Program-made: the position numbers and the translations under genes | Assembly: GCA_964017185.1 (NCBI GenBank) | Contig: OZ024874.1 | Coordinates: 38,106,721-38,170,720, forward strand | Source of the DNA: Rugalucina vietnamica | Lineage: Eukaryota; Mollusca; Bivalvia; Lucinida; Lucinidae | Reading direction: 5' to 3' | DNA length: 64,000 nt | The notes under the pieces: generated by a model | Database searches by the model: none | Seen by the model: the letters and a program-made list of their open reading frames with translations, nothing else | What the model was told of the DNA's origin: nothing | Shown: one piece after another, positions 35,395 through 45,540 of the stretch | Layout of the letters: each line of letters starts with the position of its first letter | Position numbering within the stretch: position 1 is the first letter of the stretch

Positions 35395-36785
35395 ATATAA
35401 TCTTCAGTGACCTTCTAAAGGTCAAGGTCAAGGTCATAGAATAGAGAAAAATGGCACAAAATTGGCCTTTTCCTATGTTCAAGTTGATTTATGCATAACT
35501 GAGACTCAAATTTCTTACTTACTTTATTGGATATTTATGCATACCACTACAAAGTATTTCATGTTGAGATATTTTTGTCCACCAGGTGATTTCAAGGTCA
35601 AGGTCAAATATCATTCAGACAGTACTCCTGCTGACCTGAAATAACCTTTTAAGGGTCAAGGTCATGGTCAAAAATGCAAGAAAATGGCTTAAATTGGCAT
35701 TTTCTTACCAGTATTTTGTTATTTTTCAAAGAGTTTGGTGCAAAATTGCCTAAATATTTGTTTTGAATGCTTGAGATATGTTGTATATGAAACAAAGGTT
35801 AAGAAAATATGGCATTGTATCTGCAGTGACCTTTGGAAAGTCAAGGTCAAGGTCACGTTAGAGAAAGATAACACAAAATTGGCTTTTTTTTGCTCATGTT
35901 ATAGTTGATTTGGCCATAATTTAGGCTCAAGTTTTTTTTCCTTATTGAATATTTATGCACATCGCCACGCCGTATTTTTTCACGCTGAGATATTTTTGTC
36001 CACCAGGTGACTTCAAGGTCAAGGTCACGAAAAGTTCAATTTTTCAGGGGTAAAATGAAGTTTTTGTTGAAGAAGTAAACAAATTAAAGTGTTAATTTTT
36101 ATCTTAAGTTTTTTCATTTAAATATGTGTTGCAAAGTCCAATATCATTCAGACAATCCACCTGCTGGCCTTAAATTACCTTTTAAGGGTCAAGGTAAAGG
36201 TCAAAAATGCAAGAAAATGGTTTAAACGGGCATTTTCTTATCAGTATTTTGTAATTTTTTTTCACAGAGTTTGGTACAAAATTGTAATAATATTTGTTAA
36301 AACGCTTGAGATATGTTGTGTATGGAACAGCAGTTAAGAAAATATGGCATTGAATCTGCAGTGACCTTCAATGGCATTGAATATGCAGTGGCCTTCTGAA
36401 ACTGAATTCTTCAAGGTAACAGAATCAAGAAAATGACATGAAAATGTCATTTTTTTGGCCAATATTCAAGTTTATTTTGCAATAATTGTTCCTTGACATT
36501 CTTGTTATCATGAATGATTATACATGTTTACACAAAGTCTTTCAATTTGTGATAATTTTGTCCACCAGGTGACTTCAAAGTAAAGGTCAAGGTCTCAAAA
36601 CTTTGAATTTTAGGGGGTAAATGGAGTTTTTGTGTTAATTGTAAACAAATTAAATTATTTATTTCAATCATAGTATGCTTTTTTTCATATATATATGTGT
36701 TGCAAAGTTCGATATCATTCCGACAATACACCTGTTGACCTAAAATAACCTTTTAATAATGGTAAAGGTCAAGGTCAAAAATGTA
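35395..36785. repeat. Left-arm tandem units with AAGGTCA arrays
   Basis: About three units marked by CACCAGGTGACTTCAAGG near 35581, 36001 and 36564, each followed by TCAAGGTCAAGGTCA. They are the inverse of the units in the right arm. Confidence 0.8.
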
Positions 36786-37044
36786 AGAAAATGGCTGAAA
36801 CTGGCATTTTTTACCAGTATTTTGTTATTTTCCTCCGATTTTGGTGCGAAACTGTTTAATGTTTGTTTTTTAAAGTTTGAAATATAATGTACAGCATATG
36901 AAACAGCTATAACCATGCATTTTTTAACTGGTTTATGTTTAGATATAGGTATCAATATAGAAAAGTATGGAGTGCCACAGGTCCAATCTCAGTATTATGA
37001 AAACATGAATTTATGAGATCTTGCTTTAGTGCTCACATTTAACT

Positions 37045-37150
37045 GTCTTTGAAAACTTTGTTTATGAAGTGCCCACTAATATTTTTTTTCAGATTTGCCT
37101 TAGATGGCAATGTTCTTTCATGGGGAGTGTATAAGGCCTCTCAAATTTGT
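37045..37150 (+). repeat. Diverged piece of element A in the spacer of B
   Basis: GTTTATGAAGTGCCCACTAA, GCAATGTTCTTTCATG and AAGGCCTCTCAAATTT match, with differences, the element A arm at 41945-42030 in the same orientation. Confidence 0.6.
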
Positions 37151-37154
37151 GTAC

Positions 37155-37395
37155 GATCAGGAAAAGGTGCAATCAGAAAGAAACCGAGGTGGGAAAAAAG
37201 TAAACCGAGAACCACATCGTAAGCCGAAGAAGCAGCTATTTCTCAACAGGTGGCCACTCAGTTACCCAAACTTAAATAAAAATATGTAAATCCACGTAAG
37301 GTTCAAAAAGCAGAAAATTCGACCCAAAACAAAAACACATAGAACCACAACAGAATCACCGCCTTGGAACGATCAGTAAAACAAAATTACTGGGG
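37155..37395 (+). repeat. Dispersed repeat R, copy 1
   Basis: Shares AGGAAAAGGTGCAATCAGAA, TCGTAAGCCGA, TGGCCACTCAGTTACC, ACTTAAATAAAAATATG and CGCCTTGGAA(C/T)GATCA with 54218-54475, in the same order and orientation. A small ORF here has no match in the second copy, so it is probably not coding. Confidence 0.75.
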
Positions 37396-37496
37396 GGACT
37401 TAAACCGGTTTTACTGGGCCCCAACCTCACAGTACCTCTGGAGAACCTCTATAGGTGAGGGGAATGAAATCCGGATCACATGCGCAAGACAAAATG

Positions 37497-38387
37497 CATG
37501 CATCTTTGACCTTGACCTTTACCATTAAAAGGTTATTTTAGGTCAACAGGTGTATTGTCTGAATGATATCGTACTTTGCAACACATACTTAAATGAAAAA
37601 GCATACTATGATTGAAATTAATAATTTAATTTGTTTACAATTAACACAAAAACTCCATTTTACCCCCTAAAATTCAACGTTTTGAGACCTTGACCTTTAC
37701 TTTGAAGTCACCTGGTAGACAAAATTATCACAGATTGAAAGACTTTGTGTAACATTTATAATCATTCATGATAACTCGAATGTAATGGAACAATTATTGC
37801 AGCATAAAATTGAATATTGGCCAAAAATGACATTTTCATGTCTTTTTCTTGATTCTGTTACCTTAAGAATTCAGTTTCAGAAGGTCACTGCAGATTCAAT
37901 GCCATTGAAGGTCACTGCAGATTCAATGCCATTTTTTTCTTAACTGCTGTTCTATATACAACATATTTCAAGCGTTTTAACAAATATTAAAGCAATTTTG
38001 CACCAAACTCCGTGAAAAAATAACAAAATACTGGTATGAAAATGCCCGTTTAAACCATTTTCTTGCATTTTTGACCTTGACCTTGACCCTTAAAAGGTAA
38101 TTTAAGGCCAGCAGGTGGATTGTCTGAATCATATTGGACTTTGCAACACATATTTAAATGAAAAAGCTTAATATGATAAAAATTAATACTTTAATTTGTT
38201 TACTTCTTCAACCAAAAACTTCATTTTACCCCCTGAAAAATTGAACTTTTTGTGACCTTGACCTTGACCTTGAAGTCACCTGGTGGACAAAAATATCTCG
38301 GCGTGAAAAAAGTCGTGATGATGTGCATAAATATTCAATAAGGAAAAAAACTTGAGCCTAAATTATGACCAAATCAACTTTAACTTG

Positions 38388-38418
<31 letters not shown>

Positions 38419-40530
38419 TGTTATCTTTCTCTAACGTGATATTGACCTTGACTTTCCGAAGGTCACTGCAGATTCAATGCCATATTTTCTTAACCTTTGT
38501 TTCAAATACAATATATCTCAAGCTTTCAAAACAAATATTTAGGCAATTTTGCACCAAACACTTTGAAAAATAACAAAATACTGGTCAGAAAATGCCTGTT
38601 TACACCATTTTCTTGCATTTTTGACCTTGACCTTGACCCTTAGAAGGTAATTTAAGGCCAGCAGGTGGATTGTCTGAATGATATTGGACTTTGCAACACA
38701 TATTTAAATGAAAAAGCTTAATACGATAAAAATTAACACTTTAATTTGTTTACTTCTTCAACCAAAAACTTCATTTTACCCCCTGAAAAATTGAACTTTT
38801 CATGACCTTGACCTTGACCTTGAAGTCACCTGGTGGACAAAAATATCTCAGCGTGAAAAAAGTCGTAATGATGTGCATAAATATTCAATAAGGAAAAAAA
38901 AAACTTGAGACTAAATTATGACCAAATCAACTTTAACTTGAGCAAAAAAAAAACAACATTTTTTTGTTTTCTTTCTCTACGTGACATTGACCTTGACTTT
39001 CCGAAGGTCACTGCAGATTCAATGCCATATTTTCTTAACTTTTGTTTCATACACAGCATATCTCAAGCTTTCTAAACAAATATTTAGGCAATTTTGCACC
39101 AAACTCTTTGAAAAATAACAAAATACTGGTAAGAAAATGCCCGTTTACAGTAAGAAAATGCCCGTTTACACCATTTTCTTTCATTTTTGACCTTGACCTT
39201 GACCCTTAGAAGGTAATTTAAGGCCAGCAGGTGGATTGTCTGAATAATATTGGACTTTGCAACACATATTTAAATGAAAAACCTACTTCGATAAAAATTA
39301 ACACTTTAATTTGTTTACTTCTTCAACCAAAAACTTCATTTTACCCCCTGAAAAATTGAACTTTTCGTGACCTTGACCTTGACCTTGAAGTCACCTGGTG
39401 GACAAAAATATCTCAGCGTGAAAAATTTCGTTGTAATGTGCATAAATATTCAATAAGGAAAAAAAACTTGAGCCTAAATTATGGCCAAATCAACTATAAC
39501 ATGAGCAAAAAAAAGCCAATTTTGAGTTATCTTTCTCTAACGTGACCTTGACTTTCCGAAGGTCACTGCAGATTCAATGCCATATTTTCTTAACCTTTGT
39601 TTCATATACAACATATCTCAAGCTTTCAAAACAAATATTTAGGCAATTTTGCACCAAACTCTTTGAAAAATAAAAAATACTGGTAAGAAAATGCCCGTTT
39701 AAACCATTTTCTTGCATTTTTGACCTTGACCTTGACCCTTAAAAGGTAATTTAAGGCCAGCAGGTGGATTGTCTGAATGATATTGAACTTAGCAACACAT
39801 ATTAAAATGAAAAAGCTTAATACGATAAAAATTAACACTTTAATTTGTTTGCTTCTTCAACAAAAAACTTCATTTTACCCCCTGAAAAATTGAACTTTTC
39901 ATTGAACTTTTCATAACCTTGACCTTGACCTTGAAGTCACCTGGTGGACAAAAATATCTCAGCGTGAAAAACATCGTGGTGATGTGCATAAATATTCAAT
40001 AAGGAAAAAAACTTGAGACTAAATTATGGCCAAATCAACTATAACATGAGCAAAACATTTTTGTTATCTTTCTCTAACGTGACCTTGACCTTGACTTTCT
40101 GAAGGTCACTGTAGATTCAATGCCATATTTTCTTAACCTTTGTTTCATATACAACATATCTCAAGCTATCAAAACAAATATTAAGGAAATTTTGCAACAC
40201 ACTCTTTGAAACATAACAAAATACTGGTAAGAAAATGCCAATTTAAGCCATTTTCTTGCATTTTTAACCTTGACCTTGACCCTTTAAAGATTATTTAAGG
40301 TCAGCAGGAGGATTGTCTGAATGATATTTGACCTTGACCTTGAAGTCACCTGGTGGACAAAAGTATCTCAACATGAAATACTTTGTTGTGATATGCATAA
40401 ATATTCAATAAAGTAAGAAATTTGAGCCTCAATTATGCATAAATCAACTTGAACATGGGAAAAGGCCAATTTTGTGCCATTTTTCCCTATTCTGTGACCT
40501 TGACCTTGACCTTTAGAAGGTCACTGAAGA
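37497..40530. repeat. Right-arm tandem array of about 555-bp units with TGACCT arrays
   Basis: The marker AAGTCACCTGGTGGACAAAA (one variant TAGACAAAA) occurs near 37707, 38272, 38823, 39389, 39934 and 40342; spacing is about 550-570 bp for most. Each unit carries TGACCTTGACCTTGACCT before the marker and a second TGACCTTGACC plus GAAGGTCACTG. I count about 30 TGACCTTGA in this array. A poly(A) tract interrupts at 38391-38418. Confidence 0.85.
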
Positions 40531-41257
40531 TTATATGCAAAATTTTCTAAAGAGTAGTTTCAATTGCAACATATCAAATAATTTACAATCAATTATGTCC
40601 TCTTATTAGAATTCTATGAGACCAAAATGGCAGACACTCACAAATTTGCGTTTTATGACAGTACCATCATTGTTGCTATGGTTACGCATATTCAGACCTA
40701 ACTTCCCAAACATGTCTTTTCAGAACTTGGTTAACAAAACACTGTTGGATATCGTAAATATGCGCGTATATCTGCAACCGACCGCACTCACTATGAAAAT
40801 AGTCCCTGAAAATGCTTCAAAATCACATTTTTCAAATTTTCGAAACCCCACCCACTTTGCAGGGCCACGATAAAATCAGAGGTTTTCCAAATCAATTTCT
40901 AACCAAAAAAATGTGTTATATATTCATAACCAGGGACCAGAAGCTGGATCTGAATTTGTATAAAGTAATTGTTTCAGCTGGAAAATACCCAGTTTAAGTG
41001 ATTTTCGGACACACTTTTTGCCAAAATATTCATTTGCCGTTTCCATGGCAACGGGTATGAAATTGGACCAAATGAGTGTTGATTAAAAAGTTTTGTGTTT
41101 AAATAACCAAGATAGGAAAGTTTCAGCAAAATCGGTGATTATGCGTTCCACGGCCCTGTGAAAAAATTTAAGTGTTTACAGAGAATTGCTCTTAATGTTA
41201 ATTAAGTGGGTGGGGTAAGGTTATCCTGTCATTGAGTACCTTAGACAGTAAAGCATA

Positions 41258-41433
41258 TTTATGCAGCCTTTTCACTAACTTTTGAAGTAACAGGCTGAAA
41301 ACTTCAAGTAGAAGGCAAAAATAGGGTCATTTAAAAGAAATACACTGTGAATATATGAAAAGTAGGAGGCTGAACATTCATAATAGAAGGCAATTTAGCC
41401 TCCTGCCGCCTGCTAATGAGAAGGCTGTTTATG
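41258..41433. mobile_element. 164-bp DNA element, CAGCCTT termini, 6-bp TSD, empty site known
   Basis: 41264-41427 begins CAGCCTTTTCACTAAC and ends GCTAATGAGAAGGCTG, inverted with two differences. It is flanked by TTTATG at 41258-41263 and 41428-41433. The left arm of element A (about 34160-34180) shows the uninterrupted site CATAAATATGC in complement, which proves that the segment was inserted. Confidence 0.88.
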
Positions 41434-42461
41434 AGTATTTAAACATTTTGCTAATGATGTACAACATAAAAATAATAAAAAAATGATGTTTGATATATTG
41501 TATGAAGTTACCAGCAACGATGTCTATTTGCCATTGCTATTTAAGATGCGACCATGTATGTTTGTTCTAAGTGTTACCATGGTAACCATTGTTTTACTGG
41601 TGAACAATTCATTGGTTTTGCACTAAATATACAATATGTCTCTTGACTATAGCATTTTATCACATTTTACTTATAATAATTTCTGTTTCAGGTTGAAAAT
41701 GTACCAGTTTCCATGTTAATTTAAGTGGGTGGGGTACTTCTACATTGTCATTAAACACTTTAAATACAATAAATCATTGCTTTATAAGTATTTTTAGATG
41801 CTATATATCATTATATAACTGTTTAAAATTCTCATTTAGTGTTAAGTCAAAAATATTTGGATAGCCTCATTCTTTAACCTCGATATTATAAAAACACAAT
41901 TTTATGGGGTCTCGTCCTAGTAGGTAGATTTAGATGTCTCTGAAATTTTTGTTTATGAAGTGCCCACTAAGATTTTATATTAACTGGCCATGCTGACAAT
42001 GATCTTTCATGACAACTATGTGAGGCCTCTTGAATTTACCTCAATTTTTTCTTCATGTTCTCAAAATATGCTGAAAAATGACTTTTTTGATAAAATTGAA
42101 AAATGGGAAACCCCACCCACCTTACGACTACCATAGCTAAAAGACTGTTCATTATACTAAGATGCTAAGTTACAGTAATTTTTAGTATATATATATGTAC
42201 CATTGTATGCATTCAAAATTAAGTTACCAAGTTAGGTGATGTCTAGGTTGTGTTTGAAAAAGTGCCAATTTTCACTCAAAAAATGCTGTTTTGAAGACCA
42301 AAACCTTCTAGTGTGGTTTCCATGGCAACCATGCATATTTTCAAAAAACGAAGGGAAGTTTCAATACATCGTTTTTGACCCTCTATCCGAAAATCAGGTT
42401 TTCGTTAAAATCTGTGACTATGCGTGGCCACACTTTGGTTGGTTTTTACACGGAATTGCTC

Positions 42462-42565
42462 TTAACACCCCATAGTTCTGGTTTAAACCCAAAATGTGGT
42501 TGCTTCCTGCTGAAAAATTGTTGACTGAGACATTAAATGAGACCATAAAAGAAACAAAACAAATC
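42462..42565 (+). repeat. 3' half of the SINE split by element A
   Basis: TTAACACCCCATAGTTCTGG, then CTGAAAAATTGTTGACTGAG, ACATTAAATGAG and an A-rich end GAAACAAAACAAA. The join to 33028-33125 across TTAA gives a continuous SINE-like body. Confidence 0.65.
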
Positions 42566-42599
42566 TTTTCTTTCAGACCATTGTAAAAGCTTGGATCAA

Positions 42600-43620
42600 C
42601 TTTATGATACACAGAACTAGAATGTGAGAGCTGCACTTATTGTTCTAAAATAGTGTCAAATATTGAATTCAATTTGTCAAGTGGATTAAAAGCAAACAGG
42701 ACCATCGGTGACGAGTATCCAGTAGATATTTCCAGTATAATGGTTTGATGAAGTAACCATGGCAACAGTAGATCCAGGGTGTTCTGGGTTCCAGGAGAAA
42801 ATACAAGAAGCCAAAGGTAGGTCTGACACTGATGTTTGTAAACAGATGATGTCAGTTATTCTAGCCACTCAGTTCCTGGGCAGTCTACTAGTTCTTAGTA
42901 CATTAACTGCCAGTTGGAGGAATTTATATTGCTGAACTTCTGTTTAAGATTACACCGTTTGACAATATGTGACTTTCTTTGAAATTTTGGATCTTGTGGA
43001 GGTATAACAGCATCACAAAACGTGAACTACACTGACTTCATGAAATCGCATGCAGCGTTAATTGAATTTTTGTCACACTGGGTCACTAGATGATCCTAGA
43101 TAATAAAAAAAACTACTTTCAAATGAGAAATGTTTAAACTTTCTTGCAAGCACTTTATATTTCTAATTCTGTAATGTTTGAGTGATCCTTAATGTATTAG
43201 GACAATATGACAGTAGGACCAAAAGAGCTTTTCATGGACAAGTGGTTAGCAAACCTGGTATTGAATATTATAAAGATTTTCATTAGTGGTAATCTCCCTT
43301 GGACTGTTGAGGCAGTAGTTTATAGACAAGTTTGAAATTATTGTTACACCCAAAATCCTGGGCTATTTACAAAGGAAACAATTTTTCTGCTCAGCTAATC
43401 AAAGAGTTTTTTTAACAAGTTGCAATTGTCATATTAGGATAGAACAAAACTTAAAAAGAAAATTTGAACACACAAAATGTACTAGACTGATCTATTTGTA
43501 TGAAAAATACAAAATAAAATTTGAAAACATGACCATGCAATGCACAGTCATTTTTTATCTGTGAGAAATGATGACTTTCCATTGAAAAAAAAGAAGATAT
43601 TTTCTTAACTTGTGGTAAAA
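42600..43620. other. No gene recognised
   Basis: Spacer with no supported feature; chance ORFs only. Confidence 0.35.
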
Positions 43621-43623
43621 ACA

Positions 43624-43690
43624 TTGATTGTGGGTACACCTTAGAACCGCCTTGATGAGGCATTTCTAATGAGTACCCACAATCTATGTT
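43624..43690. repeat. Short hairpin sharing sequence with the 27-kb MITE
   Basis: GATTGTGGGTACACCTTAGA and AACCGCCT pair imperfectly with GAGGCATTTCTAATG and AGTACCCACAATCT. TTAGAACCGCC and GTACCCACAATCTATG also occur at 27170-27204. Confidence 0.65.
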
Positions 43691-43782
43691 TTGGTTTGAA
43701 AATACGAAAAATGTTAAAACCCCTGTACACCCCAGTTTTACTACATAAAATTAGTGTTCCTGGGGATATACTGGTCGTGGAA

Positions 43783-43850
43783 CTAAGTAAGTAAGTAAGT
43801 AACTTCTTAACTTTACGAGGATGACCCATTTGCTTATTTCCAGTCTACCA
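43783..43850 (-). repeat. LINE 3' tail fragment with (TTAC)n
   Basis: GTAAGTAAGTAAGTAACTTC then TTAACTTTACGAGGATGACC; on the minus strand this reads as a 3' end finishing in TTACTTAC repeats, like the LINE end at 20155. Confidence 0.4.
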
Positions 43851-44208
43851 CAGGGCCGTCAAAAGGAAAAGGGGTAGTCGGTGATAAAGAGTTTGTCAAG
43901 GAGAGTTAATTAGCATATATCATTTCCAATGGAGTAAAATTCTGTCAAAATCATTATTCAGAGCTTAAATATCAGCATGACCTACATTTAATTGAAGTAT
44001 GTTTAGAAGTACATAACAGTAGTAGCTTTTAGTATGATACCTTTCATTGAGGAATAATTTGTCTTATAAATGCTTGTAAAGATCACACTATGATCCCTGC
44101 CCTTTAAGGCGGATCATGTGTCCTGTAGACATTTTTTGCTCCTCTAAAATTTTTTTGTCATGAATTAGTCAAGTTTTGTTTTCTCTGCTGTATTGGCAGC
44201 TGCAAGAT

Positions 44209-44413
44209 GTGAGCCAAACCAGATTTTCGCCTATGCGAAAACAAAGGCGCACATCAGCTGTGCAGTAACTGCACAGCTGATCAGCGCCTTTGTTTTGGCT
44301 ACACCCCCTCAGTCTATATCCAAAATTTCAAGATTCTAGCTTTCTCCTGTGTCTGCACAGATCAGTTTGTGTCACACCTGGTCAGAAACCCTGAAGACCA
44401 TGTCGCGGCCCAT
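44209..44413 (-). repeat. TATGAGCCGC MITE family, copy 5
   Basis: Opposite orientation: TTTTCGCCTATGCGAAAACA, hairpin CATCAGCTGTGCAGTAACTG / CACAGCTGATCAG, then CAGTTTGTGTCACACCTGG and GTCGCGGCCCAT. Confidence 0.75.
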
Positions 44414-45114
44414 GTAATTGCTTTCAAGCTTGTACATGGTGTAGTTCTTGCAGTGCCCTTGATCTAACTTTTATGCTATGCTCAAACACTTGTGAGATTA
44501 AAGCAATGATTTAAACTGGCACAATCAGACATAAACCCTGTCCTTGATACTCAAAGTGGAGGCTGCAGAGGTATTCATATAGATTTGGCTGCACAATAAA
44601 TTGCGCAATAAGTTAATTAAAGACTCCTGCAAAACTAATAATTATTTTCTTGGCAAATGATTATATGAGTATCTTTCCACAAAATTAACAGCAGTATAAT
44701 GTTTCTGTAAATTATCTATCAATTATGATGGGCTGGAAAAACTAAATATTTCTGAGTGGGAGTGTTTAACTCATTTAAGCCTGGTGTCCTTTTTATGGGA
44801 CATAGGCAAACAGATGCAGAACGGGGTGTCCCATCTGGGGCTATTCTGTTTGCACAGAGAAATTTCATCGAAAAATGAGATGAAAAATAAAAAAACACTC
44901 CTAACATCCCTAAAAATGAAAGTGGATTCACCCAATTGATAATGATGGGTGAATCAAATATGGGTGAATTGCGCATCCTTCATGCTGATGGTATAGTACA
45001 GTTTGTTCACACCTTTTAACACTCTTTCCCAAAGGTCAAGCCCAATGTCTTATGTTGTAATGCAGCACTTGGTCCCTCAACAATCAGAGCATTTATGTCA
45101 CAATACTTTTCAAA

Positions 45115-45329
45115 TATGAGCCGCGTCATGAGAAAATCGGATCTTTGCCTATGCAAAAACAAAGGCACAGATCAGCTTCGCCTTTGTTTTTGCCACACGG
45201 TTAATACCATCCCTCTTCTTCTTAAATACAAAGTTTCAAGCTTCTAGTTTTTTTCAGTGACTGTACAGGCCCGTTTGTGTCGGAGCTGGTTGGAAACCCA
45301 AAGACCTGTTTTCTCGTGTCACGGCTTAT
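45115..45329 (-). repeat. TATGAGCCGC MITE family, copy 6 (central hairpin deleted)
   Basis: TATGAGCCGCGTCATGAGAA at the left, TTCTCGTGTCACGGCTTAT at the right. The central palindrome is reduced: CACAGATCAGCTTCGCCTTTG, so one hairpin arm has been lost. Confidence 0.75.
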
Positions 45330-45540
45330 TATATCTTGCCTAACGTTCTGGCTGGAATCCATTGCTCTTTTGTTACACTTCGATGGGCCTATGTCATTCC
45401 TTTGATGCATAGGTATCACCATGTTCCTTCAGTGATAATACTGGGTTGACCATGACCTGTTTTACAGCAAGGTCAAGTGTATCCCGCTGCTGTATTCAGA
45501 AATGCTGCTTACCTAGCATGATTGACACACAAACAGTAGT

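Larger units (their letters stand above)
34238..41191. mobile_element. Element B: inner palindromic element, TTAA-flanked
   Basis: Starts GAGCAATTCTCTGTAACCAC at 34238 and ends with its inverse at 41191, each next to TTAA (34234-34237; 41192-41195). Arms are 34238 to about 36785 and about 37497 to 41191; the spacer is about 0.7 kb. The outer parts of the arms (CACAGGGCCGTGG, CGTTGCCATGGAAACGG, GTGGGTGGGGTTTC) resemble the arms of element A in order and motif but are diverged, so A and B are related families. The inner parts are tandem units rich in TGACCT. The left arm holds an extra 489-bp insert; the right arm has about twice as many tandem units. No transposase is visible. Confidence 0.8.
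33126..42461. mobile_element. Element A: outer palindromic element, TTAA-flanked
   Basis: The terminal sequence GAGCAATTCCGTGTAAAAAC at 33126 is repeated inverted at 42442-42461 and both ends abut TTAA (33122-33125; 42462-42465). The arms 33126-34237 and 41196-42461 are inverted copies along their whole length (for example GCATGGTTGCCATGGTAAC at about 33262 and CCATGGCAACCATGC near 42320). The right arm is longer only because of a 164-bp insertion at 41264. Without element B the two arms would meet directly in a palindromic centre. No long ORF is present. TTAA duplication is used by piggyBac and Kolobok elements; the family is not identified. Confidence 0.8.

Noticed and set aside
38352-38573. 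ORF with a poly-Lys run
   Set aside because: The run is a poly(A) tract within a tandem unit; other units lack the frame.
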